Shown here: in pieces, positions 15,457-22,378 of the stretch
How the letters are laid out: every line of letters starts with the position of its first letter
Position numbering within the stretch: position 1 is the stretch's first letter
Assembly: GCA_004562395.1 (NCBI GenBank)
Contig: SFQY01000035.1
Location: 1 to 34,252 of the forward strand
Source: a bacterium
GTDB lineage: Bacteria > Bacillota > Clostridia > Oscillospirales > Oscillospiraceae
Direction: 5' to 3'
Length of the DNA: 34,252 nucleotides
The notes under the pieces: model-generated
Seen by the model: only the letters and a program-made list of their open reading frames with translations
Told to the model about the DNA's origin: nothing
The model's database searches: none
Program-made: the position numbers and the translations under genes

Positions 15457-15485
15457 TTGACATTTGATTTTTTCTATGGTATAAA
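15457..15485 (+). promoter_or_regulatory. Consensus sigma-A promoter of rplM-rpsI
   Basis: TTGACA (15457-15462), a 17-base spacer, TATAAA (15480-15485). It is one of the best promoters in the window, fitting a ribosomal protein operon. The leader to the rplM start is about 70 bases. L13 leaders with autoregulatory structure are known in Firmicutes; I do not see a clear matching fold here. Confidence 0.93.
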
Positions 15486-15562
15486 ATTCTGGCGTCCTGA
15501 AGGTATTGTACTTCACGCGCCTGAAAATGTCAAAATATTTTATCCAATTGGAGGAAACCATA

Positions 15563-15994
15563 ATGTCCACTACTCTGCTGAAGAAGGAGACCCTGGAGCG
15601 CAAGTGGTATGTTATCGACGCCGCCGGCAAGCCCCTGGGCCGTACCGCTGTGGTCGCCGCTAACCTGCTGCGCGGCAAGCACAAGTCTGACTTCACCCCC
15701 AACGTTGACTGCGGTGACAACGTCATCATCATCAACACCGACAAGGCCATTCTGACTGGCAAGAAGCCCGAGCAGAAGAAGTACTACCGGGTGTCCGGCT
15801 GGATCGGCGGCCTGAAGGAGACCAAGGCCCGGGATATGATGGCCGCCCGCAGCGACTACGCCATGGAGCTGGCCGTGAAGGGCATGCTGCCCAAGAACAC
15901 CCTGGGCAAGTCCGCTCTGACCCGCCTGCACCTGTACAAGGGCGCTGAGCATCCCCACGCCGCCCAGAAGCCCGAAGCCTGGACCCTGGACTAA
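15563..15994 (+). CDS. rplM: 50S ribosomal protein L13
   Basis: Structural protein of the large ribosomal subunit that binds 23S rRNA early in assembly. The 143-aa sequence has the family features KWYVIDAAGKPLGRTA (about 13-28), LLRGKHKSDFTPNVDCGD, and GMLPKNTLGKSALTRLHLYKGAEHPHAAQKP near the C-terminus. The ATG at 15563 follows a GGAGG site at 15550-15554; an in-frame ATG at 15506 lies in the leader without a site. rpsI follows after 17 bases, the usual pairing in bacteria. Confidence 0.98.
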   Translation: MSTTLLKKETLERKWYVIDAAGKPLGRTAVVAANLLRGKHKSDFTPNVDCGDNVIIINTDKAILTGKKPEQKKYYRVSGWIGGLKETKARDMMAARSDYAMELAVKGMLPKNTLGKSALTRLHLYKGAEHPHAAQKPEAWTLD

Positions 15995-16011
15995 TTTGGA
16001 GGTAACTTAGA

Positions 16012-16416
16012 ATGTACGAGAGCAAGAAGAAGTATTTTTACGGCACCGGCCGTCGTAAGTCCTCCGTTGCCCGTGTTCGCGTTTACGAGAACGGCACCGG
16101 CTCCATCATTGTCAATGGCCGCGACATCGACGAGTACTTCGGCCTGGAGACCCTGAAGCTGATCGTCCGTCAGCCCCTGGCTACCACCGACCTGGTGGGC
16201 AAGGTTGACGTGGTCGTCACCGTCGCCGGCGGCGGCGTTTCCGGCCAGGCCGGCGCCATCCGCCACGGCATCTCCCGCGCCCTGGTCACCATGAACCCCG
16301 AGTACCGCGCCTCCCTGAAGGCCGCCGGCTTCATGACCCGTGACCCCAGAATGAAGGAGAGAAAGAAGTACGGCTTGAAGGCCGCCCGTCGCGCTCCTCA
16401 GTTCAGCAAGCGCTGA
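16012..16416 (+). CDS. rpsI: 30S ribosomal protein S9
   Basis: Small-subunit protein whose basic C-terminal tail reaches the P-site tRNA. The 134-aa protein shows YGTGRRKSSVARVRVYENGT (about 10-29), GGGVSGQAGAIRHGISRAL near 75-95 and ends in the typical KAARRAPQFSKR tail. A GGAGG site precedes the ATG. It is the second gene of the rplM operon and is followed by a terminator 32 bases after its stop. Confidence 0.98.
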   Translation: MYESKKKYFYGTGRRKSSVARVRVYENGTGSIIVNGRDIDEYFGLETLKLIVRQPLATTDLVGKVDVVVTVAGGGVSGQAGAIRHGISRALVTMNPEYRASLKAAGFMTRDPRMKERKKYGLKAARRAPQFSKR

Positions 16417-16446
16417 TTCGAACTTTTTTCTTCCGAAACAATTGCA

Positions 16447-16481
16447 AAAGCCCCGAAACCATACGGTTTCGGGGCTTTTTT
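16447..16481. terminator. Bidirectional terminator between rpsI and the fic gene
   Basis: AAAAGCCCCGAAACC (16447-16460 region) pairs with GGTTTCGGGGCTTTT (16465-16479) around the loop ATAC. There are T residues on the right and A residues on the left. It can stop rpsI transcription rightward and fic transcription leftward. Confidence 0.93.
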
Positions 16482-16483
16482 GA

Positions 16484-17464
16484 TCATTTCATAAATTGAT
16501 ATCCCCAGGATTTTCCTATGCGGATTTTCCGGAGTTTTCCTTCTTCGGTCTGTTTTGCAAGAATACGGTTTGCCGTAGCCGCAGACACCTGAAACATGAG
16601 GCGGACATCCGCATTGGTAATCGTTCCGTTCTTTTTCAGATGGCACGCAATCTGATACCATCGAAGCTCCTCGGTTGTCATACCGGCAGCCGCACCACTG
16701 GTCTGAACAGCTTCCATGAGCGCAGCCTTAATCGCCGACAGCATGAACGCGATAAAGGCTGTGGACTCGCCCTCAAAGTTTGAGCGGTTGATGGCATCGT
16801 AGTATTCCTCCTGACGGTCATGGATGATAGACTCCATCGGAAGCCACGCAAATATGGGCTTCCATTGTGTCAGTAAAAGCGTGTGCCACAGGCGCCCGAT
16901 CCGTCCGTTGCCATCTGCAAAGGGATGGATCAGCTCCAGCTCATAATGAAATACGCAGCTTTTGATCAGCATATGAAAATCGCTGTCCCGCGTCCATTCC
17001 AGCAATTCCTTCACCAATCCCGGTACATCATCCGGCAGGGTGCCAAAATGCAGGACATTGCCCTGCTTGTCCACCAAGCCTACCGGCTTGGAGCGGAAGC
17101 AGCCGGATTCCTCAACCAGTCCCCTGGTCATGACCGCGTGCGCGCTCAGCAAATCTTCTGCAGAATACGGATCCAGAGAATCCATCCTTTCGTAGATCTC
17201 GTAGGCATTCTTGACTTCCGCAATATCCTTTGGGGGAGCAATGACCCGCTTGCCGTTCAGAACAGCCGTCACCTGCTCCAGGCTTAACGTATTCTGCTCG
17301 ATGGCCAGGGAGGAATAGATGGAACGGATACGGTTGGTGCGCCGCAATGTAGGATTGGCAGACAATCCCGCTGCGGCGCTTACACGCCCAACCAGTTCCG
17401 CAATTTCCGCGATTTCATCCAATATGGAATTTGTGATTTCAAAGGGCGGTTTTGTATTTCGCAC
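16484..17464 (-). CDS. Fic-domain protein (AMP-transferase type) with C-terminal winged helix
   Basis: Fic enzymes usually transfer AMP from ATP to a protein hydroxyl. This 326-aa protein has the full catalytic motif HPFADGNGRIGR (180-191; His180 is the base). An N-terminal inhibitory-helix-like SLAIEQ (52-57) resembles the class II [S/T]xxxE[G/N] motif but has Gln in place of Gly/Asn; Glu56 would be the inhibitory residue. Residues about 263-326 (TNADVRLMFQVSAATANRIL) form a winged helix-turn-helix. The start is GTG at 17464, after GAGGTG. No partner antitoxin gene is adjacent, consistent with self-inhibition. The promoter sits inside an inverted repeat that the protein itself might bind (inference). 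Confidence 0.93.
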   Translation of the reverse strand: MRNTKPPFEITNSILDEIAEIAELVGRVSAAAGLSANPTLRRTNRIRSIYSSLAIEQNTLSLEQVTAVLNGKRVIAPPKDIAEVKNAYEIYERMDSLDPYSAEDLLSAHAVMTRGLVEESGCFRSKPVGLVDKQGNVLHFGTLPDDVPGLVKELLEWTRDSDFHMLIKSCVFHYELELIHPFADGNGRIGRLWHTLLLTQWKPIFAWLPMESIIHDRQEEYYDAINRSNFEGESTAFIAFMLSAIKAALMEAVQTSGAAAGMTTEELRWYQIACHLKKNGTITNADVRLMFQVSAATANRILAKQTEEGKLRKIRIGKSWGYQFMK

Positions 17465-17484
17465 GGCCTGATCACCTCACGTCT

Positions 17485-17513
17485 ATTCTAACATTTCATC
17501 GCTCATTTATCAA
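17485..17513 (-). promoter_or_regulatory. Promoter of the fic gene
   Basis: On the minus strand: TTGATA (17513-17508), a 17-base spacer, TAGAAT (17490-17485). It overlaps the left arm of the inverted repeat at 17495-17543 and lies about 20 bases from the GTG start. Confidence 0.75.
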
Positions 17514-17543
17514 CCGGAATTGATTGATGAAATGAGCGATGAA
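17495..17543. promoter_or_regulatory. Operator-like inverted repeat over the fic promoter
   Basis: TTCATCGCTCATTT (17495-17508) is perfectly inverted at 17530-17543. Between the arms, ATCAA (17509-17513) and TTGAT (17520-17524) form a second small dyad. The left arm covers the promoter spacer and part of the -35. There is no T-run, so an operator is more likely than a terminator. Confidence 0.6.
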
Positions 17544-17589
17544 GAGGTGTTTTCAAAAACAGCACCCCCGCGCAGCGGGCAGGTCGGAG

Positions 17590-17680
17590 AGGGCCATAGG
17601 ATACCCTCTCAGTCACGCCTTCGGCGTGCCAGCTCTCCCAAAGGGAGAGCCTCCTGCGCCGCGAAACGATCATTTCGATG
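17590..17680. repeat. Hairpin-rich intergenic repeat (CTCTCAGTCACGCC type)
   Basis: This stretch has three adjacent short hairpins: GAGGG...CCCTC, CACGCC TTC GGCGTG, and GCTCTCCC AAA GGGAGAGC. It ends at an AAACGATCATTT motif (17664-17675) that also borders repeats at 22018-22281 and 23930-24044. It resembles the other modular repeats of the window but occurs once here. No gene is seen. Confidence 0.6.
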
Positions 17681-17771
17681 AATAACGGACGTATCCCGCG
17701 GGAAATGAAATCCGTTTCCTCTCCCGGAGGAGGCTCTGACCTTCTCCGAAAAACCAATGCACCCTGACCCT

Positions 17772-17822
17772 GGGGCTGTCTCTTCTGACCATCTCCCGTC
17801 AAAAGAGGCAGCCCCGTTTTTT
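17772..17822 (+). terminator. Orphan rho-independent terminator
   Basis: GGGGCTGTCTCTT (17772-17784) pairs with AAGAGGCAGCCCC (17803-17815) with one G-T pair, followed by G and six T residues. No convincing rightward gene precedes it; the nearest rightward gene upstream is rpsI. It may be left from a lost gene or stop read-through from the repeat region. Confidence 0.75.
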
Positions 17823-17899
17823 CGGTGCGGTTTTTTTGGAGGATCGGAGGCTGTCCACTCCTCACAAAAGCAGCCGCCAGGTTTCGGGGAAAATGCCAA

Positions 17900-17928
17900 T
17901 TGGATTTTGCCGGGAAATCTGTCATAAT
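17900..17928 (+). promoter_or_regulatory. Possible promoter for the mutarotase-NagA operon
   Basis: TTGGAT (17900-17905), a 17-base spacer and CATAAT (17923-17928) give a moderate sigma-A match. The first gene starts 280 bases downstream, with the inverted repeat 17964-18078 between. Confidence 0.45.
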
Positions 17929-17963
17929 ACTCTCACAAGGGACCGCGTCCTTATGGACGCACT

Positions 17964-18078
17964 CCGCATAGGGGCGACCCTCGCGGTCGCCCGCTGGGTA
18001 AACATTACGAATTCGCCGAAATCGGTGGGTAAACATACCCACTACCACCGGGCGACCGCGAGGGTCGCCCCTACGCGG
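17964..18078. repeat. Inverted repeat with 30-bp arms (GGGGCGACC type)
   Basis: The left arm at 17964-17993 (CCGCATAGGGGCGACCC...) and the right arm at 18049-18078 are inverted copies with one mismatch over 30 bp. The middle carries GTGGGTAAACAT-type sequence. Related fragments lie at 1085-1187 and about 30966-30996. It could form a long hairpin in the leader of the next operon. An AAATGATCATTT motif follows at 18099-18110. Confidence 0.8.
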
Positions 18079-18207
18079 AAGGTGTCCGTTACTCAGATAA
18101 ATGATCATTTCTCCTATCGCTTTATTGAAAAGCTTCGAACCAGCAGGGGCAATCCAGCTTTCCCCTGACGCGGCAGGCCTGTCAAAATCCAAAGGGAGGG
18201 AAAACCC

Positions 18208-19017
18208 ATGAAAGAATGCAAAATTCAAGACGGTACCGGCGCAAGTGCCGTGATCCTGCCGGAAAAAGGCGGCACCGTTGTCAGCTATTGTGTCCGGGGG
18301 CAGGAATTTTTCTATCGCGATGACGAAAATCTCTCCAGCCCGGAACGGCCCAGGTGCGGCGTTCCGTTTCTGTTCCCCGTATTCGGCAGGACGCCCCCAG
18401 ACAGTCCCTATCCCATGGAGATCCACGGGTTTGCCCATACCTCCTCCTGGCGGGTTCTCTCCCATACCCCGTGCCAACTCCGGACGGAGCTGCTGTCCGG
18501 TCCGGAAACACGCAAAGGCTATCCCTTCTCCTTCCGGGTGGAGCTGACCTATTCTCTGGAAGACGGCAGGCTTATCCTCCGCCAGAAATACGAAAACCTG
18601 GGAACGGAGACCATGCCCTACGCCTTTGGCTTTCACCCCTACTTTTCCGTGGAAGACCCGGAAACGGCGGAGGTCAGCTTCCGCGCAGCCATGGAAATGA
18701 ACATGGGAACGGGAAAGCCGGCCCCCTGCCAAAGGGACACCCTCCGGCTGAAATTCCCCGAAAAGGGGTCTGAAGCCGGGGCCTTTTTCCTGCAGCCGGC
18801 AGGGTACGCGGTGATCGATCCGGGAAACGGAAGAAAAATCAGAATGCGATTTGACGAAAGCTTCAGCCGTCTGGTATTCTGGGCCGTCAGGGGGAAACCC
18901 TTTCTCTGCGTAGAGCCCATCAACAGCTCCCCCAACGGCCTCGCCACCGGGGACTGTCTCCATCTGGCCCCCGGCGCCGTCCGGGAATCGGAGATATCCT
19001 TTGAAGCCATTAACTGA
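18208..19017 (+). CDS. Aldose 1-epimerase (galactose mutarotase)-like protein
   Basis: A 269-aa beta-sandwich protein of the GalM/YeaD-like group, which interconverts sugar anomers. Motifs are CGVPFLFPVFGR (49-60), HGFAH (73-77, likely catalytic or substrate-binding His), FGFHPYF (about 139-145) and FLCVEPI (about 232-238, with the likely catalytic Glu). The length is typical for the LacX-like branch. The GGGAGGG site upstream supports the ATG at 18208. It is followed 20 bases later by a NagA-like gene, suggesting a sugar catabolism operon, but no transporter or kinase is linked. The exact sugar is unknown. Confidence 0.88.
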   Translation: MKECKIQDGTGASAVILPEKGGTVVSYCVRGQEFFYRDDENLSSPERPRCGVPFLFPVFGRTPPDSPYPMEIHGFAHTSSWRVLSHTPCQLRTELLSGPETRKGYPFSFRVELTYSLEDGRLILRQKYENLGTETMPYAFGFHPYFSVEDPETAEVSFRAAMEMNMGTGKPAPCQRDTLRLKFPEKGSEAGAFFLQPAGYAVIDPGNGRKIRMRFDESFSRLVFWAVRGKPFLCVEPINSSPNGLATGDCLHLAPGAVRESEISFEAIN

Positions 19018-19037
19018 TACAGAAATGAGGGAATGTT

Positions 19038-20216
19038 ATGACAAAATGCTTTTATAACGCAACCCTGGTCCTCCCCGACCGGCTGCTTCCCCAGGGCTGG
19101 CTGCTGGTGGAGGATCAGAAGATCGCCCGGTTCGGCACAGGTGAGCCTCCTGCCGCGGAAGAACGGATTGACTGCGCCGGGAAATACCTCTCCCCGGGCT
19201 TCATCGATGTCCACTGCCACGGCGGCGGGGGCGGCAGCTTCGGCAGTCTGGAGCTAACGCAGCATGTCCGGGCCATGAAAATGCACCTGTCCCACGGCAC
19301 CACCTCCATGACCCCCACCGCCGGAACCCTGAACCCCGACGAAATCCGGACGCTGAGAGAAATCAAGGAAGCCATTGACCGCCGGACGGATCTTCCCCAT
19401 CATCTGGGCTACTTTATGGAGGGTCCGGCGGAAGTCGTCCAGCCTCACCCAGATATGACCGTGGGGAAGCCGGTGGTCCCGGTGATCAGGCCGGAGCAGT
19501 ACAGGGAAGCCCTGGCCGCGGCAAAGGGAATCGTGAGCCGCTGGATGGCCGCTCCCGAGCTGGAGGGCGGCATGGAATTCGGCCGGGCCCTGCGGGAGGC
19601 GCACATCACCGGATGCATGGGCCACTCCAACGCCACCTTCGCCCAGGTGGAGGTGGCCATGGCCAACGGGTATTCCTGCGCCGTCCACCTGTACAGCGTC
19701 ATGTCCACCGTTACCCGGGAGAAGGGCTTCCGCCGGGGCGGATTGGTGGAAGCGGGTCTGCTGCTGGACGATCTGGATGTGGAGATCATCTGTGACGGCT
19801 GCCATCTGCCGCCGGAGCTGATCCGGCTGGCCGTCAAGTGCAAGGGCTATGATAAGCTGATGCTGGTATCCGACTGCGGGCCTCTGGGCGGATTCCCCGA
19901 GGGGGAATACCAGGCAGACTTCGGCCCCCAAAAGGTAACCGTGGTCATTGAGGACGGCGTATGCAAGCCCCTGTCCAGGACCTGCTTCCTGGGCAGCGTG
20001 GCCACAGGCGATCGCCTGGTGCGAACCGTTTACAAGCAGGTGGGGATCCCCCTCTGGGCCGCCGTGCGGATGGCCACGAAAACCCCCGCCCGCCACTGTG
20101 GCTTCTCCGGCATCAAGGGAGAAATCACCATCGGCGCCGACGCGGACCTGATCCTGTTCGACGAGGATATCCGGGTGTCCGATATCTGGCTCATGGGAAA
20201 TAAGGTCCTTCCGTAA
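19038..20216 (+). CDS. NagA-like amidohydrolase (N-acetylglucosamine-6-phosphate deacetylase family)
   Basis: A 392-aa TIM-barrel amidohydrolase; true NagA removes acetate from GlcNAc-6-P. Metal-site features are GFIDVHCHG (His59, His61), MEGP with the metal Glu, GHSNATF, HLYSVM and a SDCG Asp. Several family motifs are altered: the usual LEGPF...GAH stretch is MEGPAEVVQPHPD, HLFNAM is HLYSVM and ADGxHxPPE is CDGCHLPPE. The substrate may therefore differ from GlcNAc-6-P. The ATG at 19038 follows GAGGGA. nagB is not adjacent. The C-terminus ends normally (DADLILFDEDIRVSDIWLMG). Confidence 0.82.
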   Translation: MTKCFYNATLVLPDRLLPQGWLLVEDQKIARFGTGEPPAAEERIDCAGKYLSPGFIDVHCHGGGGGSFGSLELTQHVRAMKMHLSHGTTSMTPTAGTLNPDEIRTLREIKEAIDRRTDLPHHLGYFMEGPAEVVQPHPDMTVGKPVVPVIRPEQYREALAAAKGIVSRWMAAPELEGGMEFGRALREAHITGCMGHSNATFAQVEVAMANGYSCAVHLYSVMSTVTREKGFRRGGLVEAGLLLDDLDVEIICDGCHLPPELIRLAVKCKGYDKLMLVSDCGPLGGFPEGEYQADFGPQKVTVVIEDGVCKPLSRTCFLGSVATGDRLVRTVYKQVGIPLWAAVRMATKTPARHCGFSGIKGEITIGADADLILFDEDIRVSDIWLMGNKVLP

Positions 20217-20352
20217 TGGAAAAGAAGCCTACAGCCTTGGCCTGGCCCAGGCCATTGCCCGGGGTCTGGCCTACGCCAAAGACCTGGACGACACCGGAAG
20301 CCCCGAGGCCGCCCTGGCTCTGTTGGAAGAACATATGGGAGGAAACGAATGA
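20215..20352 (+). pseudogene. Orphan coding tail without a start codon
   Basis: The frame from 20215 encodes a well-formed, acidic, helix-like tail (NGKEAYSLGLAQAIARGLAY then AKDLDDTGSPEAALALLEEH) and ends in TGA at 20350-20352, overlapping the next gene's ATG in an ATGA junction. I find no ATG, GTG or TTG in this frame near its beginning, and the frame is -2/+1 to NagA. Codon use is like the neighbours. It looks like the 3' end of a lost or frameshifted gene, or an extension of the NagA-like protein. The family is not recognised. Confidence 0.5.
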
Positions 20353-20927
20353 ACTTTCTGATCTTAATGGGCAGCCCCCGGCTCCACGGCAACACCGCGG
20401 AGCTGTGCAGGCCCTTCCGGGAGGAATTGGAAGAAAACCACGCCCAGGTGCGCTATGTGACCCTGGCGGACAAGAACATCCACCCCTGTCTGGGCTGCTA
20501 CGCCTGCCAGGATGTGGCCGGGGAATACGGCTGCGTGCAGCATGACGACATGTACCCCATCGTGGAGGATGTTCTCTGGGCGGACTGCATCGTCCTGGCC
20601 ACCCCCATCTATACCTGGTACTGCACGCCGCAGATGAAGGCCGTGCTGGACCGGCACTACGGTCTGAACAAGTACTACCGCAGCGCCCAAGGCTCTCTGT
20701 GGGCGGGAAAACAGGTGGCGATTCTCGCGACCCACGGCTATGACCGGGAGTACGGCGCGGGGCCCTTTGAAACGGGAGTCCGGCGGCTGTGCGAGCATTC
20801 CCATCTGAATTACCTGGGCATGTACTCCGTCCGGGATGAAGACGACCTGGCCTCCTTCCAGACGGAGGAAGCCGTCGCCGGGGCCAGAGCCTTTGCCCGG
20901 CAGCTGATGAGGGGAGTATCCGAATGA
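20349..20927 (+). CDS. NADPH-dependent FMN reductase / flavodoxin-fold oxidoreductase
   Basis: A 192-aa flavodoxin-fold protein. The phosphate-binding loop is GSPRLHGNTAELCRPF (9-24). CLGCYACQ (about 47-54) is the cysteine pair typical of the iron-sulfur flavoprotein/NADPH:FMN branch, and ATPIYTWYCTPQMKAVLDR (about 84-102) is the FMN ring contact. It likely reduces FMN or a quinone-like substrate with NAD(P)H. The GGAGG site upstream fixes the ATG at 20349. It overlaps the next gene (GNAT) by 4 bases, so the two are co-translated. Context does not reveal a substrate. Confidence 0.88.
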   Translation: MNFLILMGSPRLHGNTAELCRPFREELEENHAQVRYVTLADKNIHPCLGCYACQDVAGEYGCVQHDDMYPIVEDVLWADCIVLATPIYTWYCTPQMKAVLDRHYGLNKYYRSAQGSLWAGKQVAILATHGYDREYGAGPFETGVRRLCEHSHLNYLGMYSVRDEDDLASFQTEEAVAGARAFARQLMRGVSE

Positions 20928-21898
20928 TTGCCGAAACCAACCGTCTGATCCTGCGCCGGTACCGGGAAAGCGACCTGCAGGACCTGTACGAATACCTGTC
21001 CGACCCGGAGGTGGTGGCCTTCGAGCCCTACAAGCCCATGACCCTGGAGGAAACGAAGGAAAACCTCGCTTGGCGGATCTCCACGGAGGAGATGATCGCG
21101 GTGGAGGAAAAGGCCACCGGGAAGATGATCGGCAATGTGTACCTGGGAAAGCGGGACTTTGAAGCCCTGGAGCTGGGGTATGTCTTCCGCCGGGACCGTT
21201 GGGGCATGGGCTTCGCCCGGGAAAGCTGCGACGCCCTGATCCGGCTGGCCTTCCGCAGGGGCGTCCACCGGATCTACGCCGAGTGTGATCCCGAAAATCC
21301 CAACTCCTGGCATCTTCTGGAGGGGCTGGGCTTCCGCAGGGAGGGGTACCTGAAGAAGAATGTTTTCTTCTGGCGGGACTCCCAGGGCAAGCCCATCTGG
21401 AAGGACACCCTCCTGTACGCCCGGCTGGCAGAGCCTCTCTCCTTCCGCCCTGCCCTGGCCGAAGACGCGGCGCTGCTGGTGTCCCTCTACGACGCCGCCT
21501 TCCGGGCCGATTTTCTGCGCTACGGGGAATGCCCCGGCTATGGCAGGACCCCGGAACAGATGGCCCAATCCATCGAGGCGTATCCCAAAACCGTGATTAT
21601 GTCCGGGGAAGCTCCCGTGGGGGTTCTGTCCGCCCGGGAAACGGAGAATGGGGAAATTTACCTGGGCTGTCTGTGCGTGATCCCGGAGTACCAGGGCATG
21701 GGCATCGGCACCCGGGCCATGGAATATCTGGAAGCCCAATATCCCCAGTGGCGGAGGATCCGCCTGGTCACCCCGGCGGACAAGGCGGAGAATCTGGGTT
21801 TTTATGGCAAATGCGGCTTTTCCGTCACCGGGGAGGAAACCGACGGTACCGTCCGGGTGGCAGCGCTGGAAAAAAACCGGCCACAGGCATCCACGTAA
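20924..21898 (+). CDS. Tandem GNAT acetyltransferase (two domains)
   Basis: A 324-aa fusion of two GNAT N-acetyltransferase domains. The first (about 1-168) is RimJ/RimL-like: TNRLILRRYRESDLQDLYEY at the start, a degenerate acetyl-CoA loop at RRDRWGMGFARE and NPNSWHLLEGLGFRREG near 125-142. The second (about 172-316) is a classical GNAT with VIPEYQGMGIGTRAMEYLE (about 251-269), the acetyl-CoA pyrophosphate loop, and NLGFYGKCGFSVTGEE near the end. Such proteins acetylate amines on proteins, small molecules or antibiotics. The start overlaps the upstream stop (ATGA). It is the last gene of its operon. Confidence 0.9.
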   Translation: MIAETNRLILRRYRESDLQDLYEYLSDPEVVAFEPYKPMTLEETKENLAWRISTEEMIAVEEKATGKMIGNVYLGKRDFEALELGYVFRRDRWGMGFARESCDALIRLAFRRGVHRIYAECDPENPNSWHLLEGLGFRREGYLKKNVFFWRDSQGKPIWKDTLLYARLAEPLSFRPALAEDAALLVSLYDAAFRADFLRYGECPGYGRTPEQMAQSIEAYPKTVIMSGEAPVGVLSARETENGEIYLGCLCVIPEYQGMGIGTRAMEYLEAQYPQWRRIRLVTPADKAENLGFYGKCGFSVTGEETDGTVRVAALEKNRPQAST

Positions 21899-22017
21899 GG
21901 AAGCTGCGGGAAGGAAATGATCGTTTATGCGGGCAAGGCCCGCTGCTAATGCGTTACGAACGCTGGCGCTGGACCTACATCCTCTGGGCCCCTCGACCAT
22001 GGGTGCGGCAATTTGGT
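21899..22017. other. Gap with repeat remnants
   Basis: Contains an AAATGATCGTTT motif at 21915-21926, then GCGGGCAAGGCCCGC, a short perfect hairpin, and no gene. The motif is the same as that bordering the element at 22018-22281. Confidence 0.5.
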
Positions 22018-22281
22018 AAATGATCGTTTATCACACGAATGCGCGATGGTTCCACCAGAGGCTGATGCGCACCAAAGGCTTCTCCTTGAGGAGAAGCTGT
22101 CTCGCGAAGCGAGACTGATGTGGTGTTACCGCAGTACGTTTTCGCCGAAATGTCCCGATCATCTAGGCTGTGTACCGCACACCACATCCGCCCCAGTGTG
22201 CGCACTGGGGCACCTTCTCCTCAAGGAGAAGGCTTGGGCGTCGTAAGTGCCATAGTAACCAACGAAGAAAAACGATCATTT
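22018..22281. repeat. Second-type intergenic element, copy 1
   Basis: Bounded by AAATGATCGTTT (22018-22029) and its inverse AAACGATCATTT (22270-22281). Inside are CTTCTCCTTGAGGAGAAG, CTCGCGAAGCGAG and CCCCAGTG/CACTGGGG (22191-22210) hairpins, with GATGTGGTG and its inverse CACCACATC as inner arms. A close copy lies at 23685-23941. The CCCCAGTG hairpin and the following CACCTTC(T/C)CC are shared with the first element family at 3140-3465. Confidence 0.8.
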
Positions 22282-22321
22282 TTCCGCTGGATTTTCCTGG
22301 GGCTGAATTGTTCCAAATTTT

Positions 22322-22361
22322 TAAAAAATCCCCGCGAAAGCGCTGTGCCTTCGCGGGGATT
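22322..22361 (-). terminator. Terminator of the L,D-transpeptidase-like gene
   Basis: ATCCCCGCGAA (22328-22338) pairs with TTCGCGGGGAT (22350-22360). On the minus strand the stem is followed by six T residues (22328-22323). It lies 18 bases after the stop of the 22379-23530 gene. Confidence 0.9.
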
Positions 22362-22378
22362 GGTTTATTCCGGGGTTG

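Noticed and set aside
15486..15562. L13 autoregulatory leader RNA
   Set aside because: The leader is short and no stable conserved structure could be recognised by eye; mentioned only under the promoter.
17964..18078. CRISPR array or phage attachment site
   Set aside because: There is just one inverted pair with no regular spacer series, no cas genes and no integrase in the window.
17503..18963. Long minus-strand frame of 486 codons opposite the mutarotase gene
   Set aside because: It is the shadow of 18208-19017 joined to repeat sequence; codon bias and homology support the plus-strand gene.
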